Source: Acidobacteriota bacterium
Lineage (GTDB): Bacteria > Acidobacteriota > Vicinamibacteria > Vicinamibacterales > UBA2999
Reading direction: 5' to 3'
Length of the DNA stretch: 36,425 nucleotides
Assembly: GCA_020851325.1 (NCBI GenBank)
Contig: JADZCY010000132.1
Span: forward strand, 1-36,425
The first letter of the stretch is position 1. Each line of letters opens with the position of its first letter. The translations under genes and the position numbers were made by a program. Under the pieces are notes generated by a model that saw only the letters and a list, made by a program, of their open reading frames with translations, was not told the DNA's origin and did not search any database. Shown in pieces: positions 17,886 through 28,045 of this stretch.

Positions 17886-19286
17886 ATGTACATCACGAAG
17901 AAGCACATTTCCCGTCGCACGCTGCTGCGTGGCATGGGCGTGACGATGGCGCTGCCGTGGCTCGAAGCCATGGTGCCGGCGGCGACGGCGAAGGCGGCGG
18001 CCAACCGCGTGCGCCTGTCGGCGATCGAGATGGTGCACGGCTCGGCCGGAGCGACCGTCGTCGGGGCCAAGAAGAACCTGTGGTCGCCGGCGCAGACCGG
18101 CACGGCCTTCGACCTGACGCCCTCGTCGCTGGCGCCGCTCGAGCCGTTCCGCCAGCACCTCACCATCATCAGCAACACCGACGTGCGCAACGCCGAAGCG
18201 TTCGAACTGCCGGAGATCGGCGGCGACCACTTCCGCTCGAGCGCGGTGTTCCTGACGCAGAGCCACCCGCGGCAGACGCAGGGCTCGGACGTGCGTGCCG
18301 GCACGTCGCTCGATCAGTACTACGCGCAGAAGTTCGGGCAGGAGACGCCCATTCCATCGATGCAGCTCTGCATCGAAGCGGTGGACCAGGCCGGCGGGTG
18401 TTCGTACGGGTACTCGTGCGTCTACACCGACAGCATCAGCTGGTCGGCGCCGAACACGCCGATGCCGATGGTGCGCGATCCACGCGTCGCCTTCGACCAG
18501 TTGTTCGGCGTCGGCGCCACGCCCGGTGAGCGGCGCGAGCGTCGCGCCGAGGACAAGAGCATCCTCGACCTGATGACCGGGCAGTTGAGCCGCCTGCGCA
18601 AGGATCTGGGCGCCGCCGACCGCGTCCGCCTGGCGCGTTACCTCGACGACGTCCGCGAAATCGAGCGCCGCATCCAGAAGGTGGAGGCGTACAACGCCAG
18701 CGGCGACGCGCGCGAACTGCCGGGGGCGCCGATTGGCGTGCCGGACTCGTTCGACGAACACGTCAAGCTGATGTTCGACCTGCAGGTGCTGGCCTTCGCG
18801 TCCGACACCACGCGCGTGTTCTCGTTCAAGATGGGCCGCGATGCCTCGAGCCGTGTCTATCCGGAAAGCGGTGTCAGCACCGGCTTCCACCCGGCGTCGC
18901 ATCACCAGGATCGCGAGGATCGCATCCTCGAGTTCGAAAAGATCAATCGCTACCACATCGGCCTGCTGCCGTACTTCTTCAAGAAGCTGCAGGAGACGCC
19001 GGACGGCGACAAGAACCTGCTCGAGAACACGCTGGTGCTCTACGGCTCGCCGATGGGCAACTCGAACATCCACAACCACAAGAAGTGCCCGCTGTTCCTC
19101 GCCGGCCACGCCGGCGGCGCGCTGAAGGGCGGCCTGCACCTGAAGGCCGCCGACGCGACGCCGATGGCCAACCCGATGCTGAGCGTGCTGCACACGCTTG
19201 GTCTCCCGGAGATCAGCAGCTTCGGCGACAGCACGGGCGCGATGGATCTGAACACGGCGGTGGAAACGTCGGTGTCGCGGGCCTAG
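17886..19286 (+). CDS. Tat-exported DUF1552 protein, copy 2
   Basis: This 466-residue paralogue of the gene at 12194 begins with a Tat signal (ISRRTLLRGMGVTMALP). Conserved blocks are the same as in copy 1: IEMVHGSAGATVVG, GGDHFRSSAVFLTQSHPRQ, SMQLCIEAVDQAGGCSYGY, FKMGRDASSRVYPESG, FHPASHHQDRE and YGSPMGNSNIHNHKKCP. GAGGAG at 17873-17878 lies seven bases before ATG 17886; a GTG immediately before it is possible. The 38-bp gap to the preceding DUF1592 gene lacks the repeat module seen in cassette 1. The function of DUF1552 is not established. Confidence 0.92.
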   Translation: MYITKKHISRRTLLRGMGVTMALPWLEAMVPAATAKAAANRVRLSAIEMVHGSAGATVVGAKKNLWSPAQTGTAFDLTPSSLAPLEPFRQHLTIISNTDVRNAEAFELPEIGGDHFRSSAVFLTQSHPRQTQGSDVRAGTSLDQYYAQKFGQETPIPSMQLCIEAVDQAGGCSYGYSCVYTDSISWSAPNTPMPMVRDPRVAFDQLFGVGATPGERRERRAEDKSILDLMTGQLSRLRKDLGAADRVRLARYLDDVREIERRIQKVEAYNASGDARELPGAPIGVPDSFDEHVKLMFDLQVLAFASDTTRVFSFKMGRDASSRVYPESGVSTGFHPASHHQDREDRILEFEKINRYHIGLLPYFFKKLQETPDGDKNLLENTLVLYGSPMGNSNIHNHKKCPLFLAGHAGGALKGGLHLKAADATPMANPMLSVLHTLGLPEISSFGDSTGAMDLNTAVETSVSRA

Positions 19287-19325
19287 CCCTCCAGCCCTCC
19301 AGTCCTCCAGACCTCCGGACCTTCT
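19287..19325. repeat. Four octamers NCCTCCAG
   Basis: The 39-bp gap between DUF1552 copy 2 and the second ankyrin gene is four tandem octamers (CCCTCCAG, CCCTCCAG, TCCTCCAG, ACCTCCGG) followed by ACCTTCT and the start codon. The array leaves no room for a normal Shine-Dalgarno sequence. The same position in cassette 1 is a four-base gap. Confidence 0.8.
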
Positions 19326-21029
19326 ATGCCAATGCTGACCGTGCGCAAGACCGTGTGGGGACTTCTGGTGGTGGCGGCCCTGACGTTCGGGGCTCGTCCT
19401 GCCGTGGCGCAAACGCCTGGACCGACGGCGGTGGCCGACGCGGCGCAGGCCGGCGATGTCGAAACCGTCCGGACGCTGCTGCGGCAGGGCGCCGACGTCA
19501 ACGCCGCGCAGGGCGACGGCACCACCGCGCTGCACTGGGCGGCGATGAAGGGCAACGCCGAACTGGCGCAGATGCTGGTCACGGCCGGCGCGAACCTGCG
19601 GGCGACGACGCGTCTCGGCTCCTATACGCCGCTCTATCTCGCGGCGCGTGGCGGTCACGCGACCACGGTGGCCACGCTGGTCGCCGGAGGCGCCGACGTG
19701 CATCAGAAGTCGGCCACCGGCGCCACGGCGCTGATGCTGGCTGCTGCCGCCGGCGACACGCGCACGCTCACCTCGCTCGTCGAAGCCGGTGCCGACATCA
19801 ACGCGAAAGACACTGCCCGTGGTGAAACGCCGCTGATGTATGCCGCGGCGTACAACCGCGCCGACGCGGTGAAGCTGCTGCTGCAGCGCGGCGCCGATAC
19901 CAAAGCGACGACGAACATCGTCGATCTGGCGGCGCTCACCGCGCCTGAAGAAGAGACGATGGCGCGGCAGGTGGGTGGTGGCGCGGCACCGGCGCCCCGT
20001 CGTCCGGCCGACGTGCCGGGGCTGACGCGGCCGCTGCGCTACAACGAGCTGATCGGCACGATGGGCGGCCTTACCGCGCTGCATTTTGCCGCGCGGCAGG
20101 GGTTCAAGGAAACCGTGGGTGCGTTGCTCGATGCCGGCGCCGATATCAACCAGCCCAATCCCGGCGACCACATGACGCCGCTTCTCATTGCCATCGTCAA
20201 CGGCCATTTCGACCTGGCGATGGAGATGCTTCAGCGCGGCGCCGATCCGAACCGCACGAGCATCAATGGCGTGGCGCCGCTCTTCGCCGTGCTCAACGTC
20301 TACTGGGCGCCGAAGTCGCTCTATCCCGGCCCGAAGACGCACCAGCAGCAGCTCACCACCTACATGGGGCTGATGGAGGCGCTGCTCGACAAGGGCGCCG
20401 ACGTCAACGCGCGGGTGAAGTACAAGGTCTGGTATCAGGCCTACAACTCCGACTTCGCCGGCGTCGACGAAAGCGGCGCGACGCCGTTCTGGCGCGCGGC
20501 GTACGCCAGCGACGTCGACGCGATGAAACTCTTCATCGCGCGCGGCGCCGACCCGAACGTGCCGACGGTGAAGCCGGCCGGCCGGCCGTTCACCGGCGAC
20601 GGCGTGCGTCAGGTGCAGGACCTCTCGGGCCTGCCGCCGGTGCCGACCGGCGGACCGGCCGTGCAGCCGATTCACGCCGCCTCCGGCGTCGGCTACGGCG
20701 AGGGTTTCGCCGCCAATGCGCACCGTTACGCGCCGACGGGCTTCCTGCCGGCGATCAAGTATCTGGTCGAGGAACTCGGCGCCGACGTCAACGCCGTGGA
20801 CCACGAAGGCAACACGCCGGTGCACCTGGCGGCGTCGCGCGGGGATACCGAGTCGATTCTCTACCTGGTGTCGAAGGGCGCCGACGTCACCAAGGTGAAT
20901 CGCGAGGGCAACAGCACCGCCGACATGGCCAACGGGCCCGTCCAGCGCGTGCAGCCGTTCCCCGAGACGCTGGCGGTGCTCGAGAAGCTGGGCGCCACCA
21001 ACAACCACAAGTGCGTCACCTGCGAATAG
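19326..21029 (+). CDS. Exported ankyrin-repeat protein with C-terminal CxxC, copy 2
   Basis: This 567-residue paralogue of the gene at 13611 has a signal peptide ending PAVAQ and the same stack of ankyrin repeats (GTTALHWAAMKGNAELAQMLVTAGA and so on), interrupted by a Pro/Ala segment (GGGAAPAPRRPADVPG). The conserved block RYNELIGTMGG mirrors RYNELVGTSGG of copy 1. The C-terminus NNHKCVTCE keeps the CxxC. The start may be ATG 19326 or ATG 19332; the upstream gap is an octamer array with no clear Shine-Dalgarno sequence. It is presumably a periplasmic scaffold for the second DUF1592/DUF1552 pair. Confidence 0.92.
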   Translation: MPMLTVRKTVWGLLVVAALTFGARPAVAQTPGPTAVADAAQAGDVETVRTLLRQGADVNAAQGDGTTALHWAAMKGNAELAQMLVTAGANLRATTRLGSYTPLYLAARGGHATTVATLVAGGADVHQKSATGATALMLAAAAGDTRTLTSLVEAGADINAKDTARGETPLMYAAAYNRADAVKLLLQRGADTKATTNIVDLAALTAPEEETMARQVGGGAAPAPRRPADVPGLTRPLRYNELIGTMGGLTALHFAARQGFKETVGALLDAGADINQPNPGDHMTPLLIAIVNGHFDLAMEMLQRGADPNRTSINGVAPLFAVLNVYWAPKSLYPGPKTHQQQLTTYMGLMEALLDKGADVNARVKYKVWYQAYNSDFAGVDESGATPFWRAAYASDVDAMKLFIARGADPNVPTVKPAGRPFTGDGVRQVQDLSGLPPVPTGGPAVQPIHAASGVGYGEGFAANAHRYAPTGFLPAIKYLVEELGADVNAVDHEGNTPVHLAASRGDTESILYLVSKGADVTKVNREGNSTADMANGPVQRVQPFPETLAVLEKLGATNNHKCVTCE

Positions 21030-21132
21030 CCGCGGCTCGCCGGCTCGGCTCACTTCCATGCGAGCTGAGCGTCATTACCTGATAGCCTGTAGGGCCGACG
21101 TTCGATTCCCCACACCGACAGGACAGGTATCC

Positions 21133-21981
21133 ATGGTTCCGAGACGTTCGACCGGGTGGGCCGCCCTCGCGCTGGCGGCCCTGATGATGATGTTGCCGTC
21201 GACGGCGTTGGCGCAGTCGCGCCACGCGCTCGTCGACTTGTGGTCGCAGGGCAAGGCCGCCTTCGGCGTCTTCGCGCCGAACGAGAACCCGCAGCGCTTC
21301 GAGCGCGGGCAGCCGCCGCCGAAGGCCATCTACACCGCGGCCGGCGCCGAGAAGCTGGCCGCCAACCCGCTGCTCGACTTCGTCTTCCTCAACCTCGAAG
21401 GCAGCTACGACCCCGCCGCCGTCAAGACGATGATCGATGCCCTGAAAGCGTCGAAGGGTCCCGGCCCGCGCAAGTCGCTGCTGGTGCGCATCCCGACCAT
21501 CGAACGCGACGGCGTCGAGCTGACGCGCAAGCGCGTGAAGGAAGTGCTGGCCGCCGGCGCCGACGGCGTGACGCTGCCGCACATCCGCTCGGTCGAAGAG
21601 GCGAAGACGGCGATCAGCTTCTTCGAGGGCGCCAACGTGTGGTCGCCGTCGAATCCCACTGGCACCATCATCGCCATGCTGATGGTGGAGGATCCGGGCG
21701 CCGTTGCCGCGGCGGGAGCGATTGCCGACCTCAAGGGCTTCAGCGTGCTGGCGTGCGGCATCGGCAGCCTGACGCAGGCACTGGGCGGCGACCGCGCCGC
21801 GGGTGAAGCCGGCACGCAGAAGGTGCTGGTCGAGTCGAAGCGCACGCGCCTGCCGAACATGCTCACCGCCAACGAGAAGGACGTGCAGCAGCGCGTCAAG
21901 GAAGGCTTCCTCGGCCTGCTCGGCCAGGGGGCGTCCGCCGACGAGATGATCAAGATCGGTCGGCAGGCTGCCGGTCGCTGA
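21133..21981 (+). CDS. Exported HpcH/HpaI aldolase-like protein with altered active site
   Basis: This 282-residue protein of the HpcH/HpaI aldolase/citrate lyase family begins with a clear signal peptide (LALAALMMMLPSTALAQ); family members are normally cytoplasmic. The arginine of the substrate site is kept (R119 in LLVRIPT), as is a glutamate in the position of the first metal ligand (E186 in MVEDPGA). The usual DxEH reads N87-L-E-G90, and the GPxDL metal-ligand aspartate is replaced in GIGSLTQALG (S212). It may therefore have lost class II aldolase chemistry or use another mechanism. ATG 21133 is chosen over a start 25 codons upstream because it gives the signal peptide and follows AGGACAGG. 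The 103-bp gap upstream has no feature I can support. Confidence 0.82.
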   Translation: MVPRRSTGWAALALAALMMMLPSTALAQSRHALVDLWSQGKAAFGVFAPNENPQRFERGQPPPKAIYTAAGAEKLAANPLLDFVFLNLEGSYDPAAVKTMIDALKASKGPGPRKSLLVRIPTIERDGVELTRKRVKEVLAAGADGVTLPHIRSVEEAKTAISFFEGANVWSPSNPTGTIIAMLMVEDPGAVAAAGAIADLKGFSVLACGIGSLTQALGGDRAAGEAGTQKVLVESKRTRLPNMLTANEKDVQQRVKEGFLGLLGQGASADEMIKIGRQAAGR

Positions 21982-21986
21982 GCGCC

Positions 21987-24329
21987 GTGCGCGACCCGAT
22001 TTTCTGTACGTGTGCCGCGCTCCTCGTGAGCGCGGCTTCGGCATTCGCGCAGCCGGCGGCGCCCGCCGCCAGCGTCTCGGCCGGCGCGGCGCAGGTCCGC
22101 ACCGCCGTGCAGCCCGGTGAGATCGATGGATCGCCGGCGCCGATCGCGCCCGCGACGGTGACGCGCGACGACCGCCAGCGCGCCACCATCCGCGCCATCA
22201 AGCTGTCGGCGCCGCTCGATCTCGACGGCGTGCTCGACGAGCCCGTCTACACCGAGAACGAACCCTTCGGTGGCTTCATCCAGGTGGTGCCGATCTTCAA
22301 CGGCGAGGCCACCGAGCGCACCGACGTGTGGGTCACCTACGACGACACCAACATCTACGTCTCGGCGCGCGTCTGGGACTCGGCGCCGCCGGAGCGCTGG
22401 GTGTCGAACGAACTCCGGCGCGACACCAACCAGTTGCGGCAGAACGATCACATCGCGATTGCCTTCGACACCTTCTACGACCGCCGCAGCGGGTTCATGT
22501 TCTACACCAACCCGCTCGGCGCGCTGGCCGACTACTCGGTGGTGGACGAGGGCGGATCGAACACCGACTGGAATCCGGTCTGGACCAACCGCACCGGCCG
22601 CTTCGACGGCGGCTGGACGGTGGAGATGTCGGTGCCGTTCAAGACGCTGCGCTACGCCTCGGGCACCAACCGCATGTGGGGCTTCCAGATGCGCCGCTCG
22701 ATTCGCCGCAAGAACGAGTGGACCTACCTGAACCCGGTGCCGCAGAACCTGGCCGGCCCGCAGGCGCTCAACCGCATTTCGTCGTACGGCACGCTCGTCG
22801 GCCTCGATCTGCCGCCGGCGTCGCGCAACATGGAGGTGAAGCCCTACGTGCTCGGCCGCTCGACCACCGACAACGTGCGCGTGCCGCCGGTGTCGAACGA
22901 TTTCGAACGCCTCTTCGGCGGCGACTTCAAGTACGGCATCAACGCCAACCTCACCGCCGACGTCACCGTGAACACCGACTTCGCGCAGGTGGAGGTGGAC
23001 GAACAGCAGGTGAATCTCACACGCTTCAGCCTGCTGCTGCCCGAAAAGCGCGACTTCTTCCTCGAGGGCCGCGGCAACTTCGACTTCGGCCGCGGTAATT
23101 CCGGCGCCGGCGGCAACAGCGGCGGCACCAACGACACGCCGACGTTGTTCTACAGCCGCCGCATCGGGCTCAATCGCGGTCGTGTCATCCCCATCGACGT
23201 CGGCGGCCGCGTCACCGGCAAGGCAGGGAAGTGGGGCATCGGCGCGGTGAACATCCAGGGCGGCGACGAGGACGTCTCGCTGACGCCGTCCACCAACTTC
23301 ACCATCCTGCGCGCCAAGCGCGACGTGCTGCGCCGCAGCAGCATCGGCGCCATCTTCACCAACCGCTCGGTCGTCGACAACCAGGTGGGCGCCAATCAGG
23401 TGTACGGTCTCGACGCGGCGCTGGCGTTCTACCAGAACATCACCGCCGGCGCCTACTGGGCGCGATCGCAGACGGAAGATCTGACGGGCCAGGATCGATT
23501 CTCCAACGATGCGGACAGCTATCAGGGCAGGTTCGACTGGTCGCCGGATCGTTACGGCGTGCGGGCCGAGTACCTGAAGGTGGGCAACAACTTCCGCCCG
23601 GAGATTGGGTTCCTGCGCCGCACCAACTTCGAGAAGGCCAGTGCCGGCCTGCGCTTCAGCCCGCGGCCGCGCGCCAGCCGGCTGGTGCGCAAGTACACCA
23701 GTGAACTCGGCATCGACTACTACGTCAATGGCAACGGCTCGGTGGAGACGCGGCAGCAGAGCGCACGCTTCAACACCGAGTTCCACACCAGCGATCAGAT
23801 CTCGATCGAAGCCACCAACAACTACGAGGCGCTGTTCACGCGGTTCTCGCCCGGCGGTGGCGTCTTCATCCCGGCCGGCGGCTACAACTTCCGCGACGCC
23901 ACGCTCACCTACACCGCCGGCCAGCAGCGGCGCTTCTCCGGCACGCTGTCGGTGAACGCCGGCGAGTTCTACGACGGCAACATCGTCGCGGTGAATCTCG
24001 GCACGGCGCGTGTCGCCATCCTGAAGCAGTTCTCGATCGAGCCGAGCTTCTCGATCAACCGCATCGACCTGCCCGGTGGCGAGTTCACGACGAAGCTGTT
24101 CCGTTCTCGCGCCGACTACGGCTTCTCGCCGCGCATGTTCGCGAGCGCGCTGCTGCAGTACAGCACCAGCGACAACACCTTCAGCAGCAACGTCCGCTTC
24201 CGCTGGGAGTACATCCCCGGCAGCGAGTTCTTCCTGGTGTGGACCGACGAGCACGATACGCGGGCGAACGGCACCGGCTTGCGCAATCGCGCGTTCGTCA
24301 TGAAGCTGACGCGCCTCGTCCGCTTCTGA
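21987..24329 (+). CDS. DUF5916 outer-membrane protein with CBM9-like N-terminal domain
   Basis: The 780 residues begin at GTG five bases after the previous stop and carry a signal peptide (ALLVSAASAFAQP). An N-terminal carbohydrate-binding family 9-like beta sandwich (LDLDGVLDEPVYTEN, WVTYDDTNIYVSARVWD) is followed by the DUF5916 hallmark region (FSLLLPEKRDFFLEGRGNFDFG). The C-terminal part has alternating aromatic/polar strands typical of a beta barrel, ending KLTRLVRF with a terminal Phe as in outer-membrane proteins. It is likely a ligand-binding or uptake barrel in the outer membrane. It is tightly linked to the HpaI-like gene and the large operon, suggesting that the operon handles an external substrate. 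Confidence 0.88.
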   Translation: MRDPIFCTCAALLVSAASAFAQPAAPAASVSAGAAQVRTAVQPGEIDGSPAPIAPATVTRDDRQRATIRAIKLSAPLDLDGVLDEPVYTENEPFGGFIQVVPIFNGEATERTDVWVTYDDTNIYVSARVWDSAPPERWVSNELRRDTNQLRQNDHIAIAFDTFYDRRSGFMFYTNPLGALADYSVVDEGGSNTDWNPVWTNRTGRFDGGWTVEMSVPFKTLRYASGTNRMWGFQMRRSIRRKNEWTYLNPVPQNLAGPQALNRISSYGTLVGLDLPPASRNMEVKPYVLGRSTTDNVRVPPVSNDFERLFGGDFKYGINANLTADVTVNTDFAQVEVDEQQVNLTRFSLLLPEKRDFFLEGRGNFDFGRGNSGAGGNSGGTNDTPTLFYSRRIGLNRGRVIPIDVGGRVTGKAGKWGIGAVNIQGGDEDVSLTPSTNFTILRAKRDVLRRSSIGAIFTNRSVVDNQVGANQVYGLDAALAFYQNITAGAYWARSQTEDLTGQDRFSNDADSYQGRFDWSPDRYGVRAEYLKVGNNFRPEIGFLRRTNFEKASAGLRFSPRPRASRLVRKYTSELGIDYYVNGNGSVETRQQSARFNTEFHTSDQISIEATNNYEALFTRFSPGGGVFIPAGGYNFRDATLTYTAGQQRRFSGTLSVNAGEFYDGNIVAVNLGTARVAILKQFSIEPSFSINRIDLPGGEFTTKLFRSRADYGFSPRMFASALLQYSTSDNTFSSNVRFRWEYIPGSEFFLVWTDEHDTRANGTGLRNRAFVMKLTRLVRF

Positions 24330-24356
24330 CCGCAAGGCACGACGGCACGCCACGCG

Positions 24357-25888
24357 ATGACGCGAACCGTGCGACACGGAAGAAGCGGCCTTATCGCGAG
24401 GATGGTGGCTGCAGGCGATTGCGACAGGCGCGGCTCTCTTGCCGCCGTATTGCTGGCGCTTGCGCTCGTGACCGGCGGCTGCGCGTCCGGTAGCGCGCCG
24501 GATCCCGCGTCGCGCCTCGCGCCGTGCGCCGACGCCAGCGGTCCCGCCGACGCGCTGTGCGGCCACCTGGAAGTATTCGAGGATCGCGACGCGCGCGCCG
24601 GCCGGACGATCAAGCTGAACATCGTCGTGCTGCCGGCGCTTGGCCGCGACGCCGCATCTGATCCGGTCTTCTTCCTGGCCGGCGGTCCGGGACAGGGTGC
24701 GGCGCAGATGGCTCGCGACGTCCGCACGATCTTCTCCCGCCTCCAAACCAACCGCGACATCGTCCTCGTCGATCAGCGCGGCACCGGCGACTCGAACGCG
24801 CTCGACTGTACTCAAGACGACGACCGGCTCGAGGTGATGAACGAGCCGGAGGAGCAGGCGCTGGCGCGACTGAAGGCGTGTCTCGACGGCTACGACGCCG
24901 ACCCACGGTTCTACACCACGCCGATCGCCATGAACGATCTGGACGACGTGCGGGCGTATCTGGGCTACGAGCGGATCAATTTGTATGGCGGCTCGTACGG
25001 GACGCGGGCGGCGCTGGTCTACATGCGCCAGCACGGTGCGCGCGTGCGGACGGCGGTGCTGGACGGCGTGGCGCCGACGAACATGCGCCTGCCGCTGTTC
25101 TTCGCGCGCGACGCGCAGCGCGCGCTGGACCGCATGATTGCCGACTGCGCCGCCGACGCCGAGTGCAACAGCCGCTTTCCGAATCTTGGCGATCGCATCC
25201 GCCAGTTGTTTGCGCGACTCGACGCCGCCCCCGTGCAGGCGCGACTCGTCCACCCGCGAACCGGCGTCAGTGGCGAAGTTCGCGTCAACGCGATGTTCCT
25301 GGCGAACGTCGTGATGGGTGCGCTGTACGCGCCGCTCACCGCGTCGGTGCTGCCGGCGCTGCTGGCGCGCGCCGAACAGGACGACTTCCAGGGCCTGCTC
25401 GCCCTTGCCACCACCGGCGGCGGTGCGGTCGAGGACAACATGAGCGTCGGCATGCAGTTGTCGGTGATCTGCGCCGAGGACGCGCCACGGATTCTTCCGG
25501 GCGATCACGACCGAGAATCCGCCGGCACGGTGTTCGGGCGGCACCTGCTCGGCGCCGGCGCGCTGCTCCGCGCCTGCGAGTTCTGGCCGCACGGCACGGT
25601 TCCCGCCGACTACTACGAGCCGCTCGTGTCCGACATCCCGACGCTGGTGCTGTCGGGCGATGTCGATCCGGTGACGCCGCCGTCGTGGGGCGACGCAGTC
25701 GTCGCGACACTCAGCCGCGGCCGGCACATCGTCGCGCCGTCAACGGGACACGGCGTGGTGGGCACCGGCTGCGGTCAGCGTGTGATGCAGGCGTTCATCG
25801 AGAGCGGCACGGCCGAGGGCCTCGAGACGCGATGCGTCGACGCGCTGGCGCGACCACCGTTCGTGGTCAGCCCGACGGGACCGCGGCC

Positions 25889-25892
<4 letters not shown>
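24357..25892 (+). CDS. Alpha/beta hydrolase lipoprotein (S33 / tripeptidyl aminopeptidase type)
   Basis: This is a 511-residue alpha/beta-hydrolase-fold protein. HGGPG-type oxyanion sequence AGGPGQG (108-114), VDQRGTGDS (138-146) and nucleophile elbow GGSYGTR with Ser213 are visible. The Asp is probably in VLSGDVDPVTP and the His in PSTGHGV. This set matches secreted proline iminopeptidase/tripeptidyl aminopeptidase (S33) proteins with a C-terminal TAP-like domain. A lipobox VTGGC (Cys42) suggests envelope anchoring. The start may be ATG 24357 or ATG 24402; the latter gives a more usual signal length. Its TGA overlaps the ATG of the ABC ATPase gene. It probably removes N-terminal residues from peptides or hydrolyses small esters. 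Confidence 0.88.
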
Positions 25893-26616
<724 letters not shown>

Positions 26617-26620
<4 letters not shown>

Positions 26621-27795
26621 AGGCGTTGACGCAGGCGCTGGTGGTAACGCGCAAGGAAGTGCGTGACGCGTTTCGTGATCGCCGCGCCATCATGTCGGTG
26701 TTCATCGGCGCCCTGTTCGGGCCGATCCTGGTCGGCGTCATGTTCAACGCGCTGGCGGGACGCGAGCGTGAGCTCACCGAGATCGTGATTCCGGTATCCG
26801 GCGGCGCACATGCGCCGGGCCTGATGCAGTGGCTGCGGCAGCAGGCCGGTGTGACGCTGGTGGACGGACCGGCGGATGCGGAAGCGGAAGTGCGTTCGCG
26901 CGCGCAGGACGTCGTGGTGGTGATTCCCGACGACTACGGCGAACGGTTCAGCGCCGGCAAGCCGGTGGAGATCCAGGTGGTGGCGGATGGCTCGCGAACA
27001 GCCGCGCGACCGCGGGTGCAGCGCATCCGCACGCTGCTGCAGCGTTACAGCAGCGAAGTCGCGGCGCTCCGCCTGATCGCGCGCGGCGTCAGCCCGGCGG
27101 TGGTGACGCCGCTCCAGGTGCGCGACCTCGACATCGCCAGCGCGCAGCAAAGGGCGGCCGTCATCCTCAACTTCCTGCCGCTCTTCATTGTCCTGGCGGC
27201 GTTCACCGGTGGCATGCACATCGCCACGGATTCGACCGCTGGTGAGCGTGAACGCGGATCACTCGAGCCGTTGCTCGTGTCGCCCGTGCCGCGCGGCGCC
27301 ATCGCGGCGGGGAAGTGGCTGGCGGCGTCGTGGTCCTCGGCGCTGAGCGTCTGCATCACGACGGCGCTGTGCATTGCGGTGCTGCGGATGATTCCGCTGC
27401 AGGATCTCGGGCTGCGTTTCCGCCTCGATGCCGTGCACGTCGCCGGTTTACTGGCGGCGGTGCTGCCGCTGTGCCTGCTTGCCACCGCCATCCAATGCGC
27501 GCTGGCGACCTTCGCGCGATCGTTCAAGGAGGCGCAGAGCTACATGGGCTTCCTGATCATCGTGCCGATGCTGCCGGGCGCGCTCAGTTCCGTCTACCCG
27601 ATCGCCAGTCAGCCGTGGATGTATCCGGTGCCGATCATCGGCCAGCACGTCCTGGTCACCGAAGTGCTCGGCGGCCGCGCGCCGGGTGCGTGGGCATTCG
27701 TCGTTGCCGCGCTCGCCACAACCGTGGCCGCGGCTCTACTCGTCCGCTGGTTCGGCGGCCTCCTCACGCGGGAATCGATCGTCTTCGGGAGATAG
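26617..27795 (+). CDS. natB: ABC-2 type permease, NatB type
   Basis: The 392-residue membrane subunit is encoded immediately after its ATPase (GTG 26617 overlapping TGA). It starts with VTRKEVRDAFRDRRAIMS, the typical NatB cytoplasmic N-terminus, then one membrane segment, a large external domain (about 45-190) and a C-terminal group of five or six membrane segments. The motif STAGERERGSLEPLLVSPVPR between segments is the hallmark of ABC-2/NatB permeases. With the ATPase it forms an exporter. It is the last gene of the unit that begins at 9545; repeat arrays begin directly after its stop. Confidence 0.88.
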
Positions 27796-27910
27796 TGTCG
27801 GGAGGCGGGAGGCGGGAGACGGGAGGCGGAACGAACAGAACATTGCCGGGACCGCAGTCACGTCCGGGACGGAGCGCCTTCGGGACGACATCTACCTTCG
27901 GGATCGTCTG
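27796..27910. repeat. GGGAGGC heptads and spaced TTCGGGA words
   Basis: Directly after the natB-like stop, 27799-27829 repeats GGGAGGC about four times with one variant. From 27847 to 27910 the word YCGGGACG recurs at roughly 18-base spacing. No coding frame or stem with a T-run is evident; this gap appears to be entirely repeat-derived. Confidence 0.6.
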
Positions 27911-28045
27911 CCCTCAGTAATCCTCAGCACCTCAAGCATCCCTCAGCACCGTTCCAGCACCGTTCAGCACCCTTCCAGCACCGTTCAGCACCCTTCCAGC
28001 ACCTGTCAGCACCCTTCCAGCACCTGTCAGCACCTTTCAGAACAT
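27911..28045. repeat. AGCACC decamer array 1
   Basis: About twelve units of 10-11 bp with core TCAGCACC or TCCAGCACC and a variable two- or three-base end (GT, CT, TG, TT). The array closes with TTTCAGAACAT. That final word contains the last codon and stop of the mannosyltransferase gene read on the minus strand (stop 28037-28039). A homologous array in the same orientation lies at 29194-29345 and ends with the same word. Confidence 0.9.

Noticed and set aside
17880-21059. Minus-strand open frame of over 1000 codons
   Set aside because: Antisense to the DUF1552 and ankyrin genes, with Arg/His-rich composition and no domain or start signal; another GC artefact.
21085-21125. T-arm-like word GTTCGATTCC before the HpaI-like gene
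   Set aside because: No acceptor, D or anticodon arm can be drawn around it, so it is not a tRNA. It is too short to claim as an attachment-site remnant.
21405-25727. Very long uninterrupted minus-strand frame opposite several plus-strand genes
   Set aside because: It overlaps well-supported genes of known families on the other strand, and its translation is dominated by Arg, Ala, His and Gly. This is the usual artefact of high third-position GC, with few stop codons in antisense frames.
27911-28045. Possible CRISPR or plasmid iteron origin
   Set aside because: Decamers are contiguous and variable at two positions, with no spacers. No replication initiator gene or AT-rich unwinding region is nearby.
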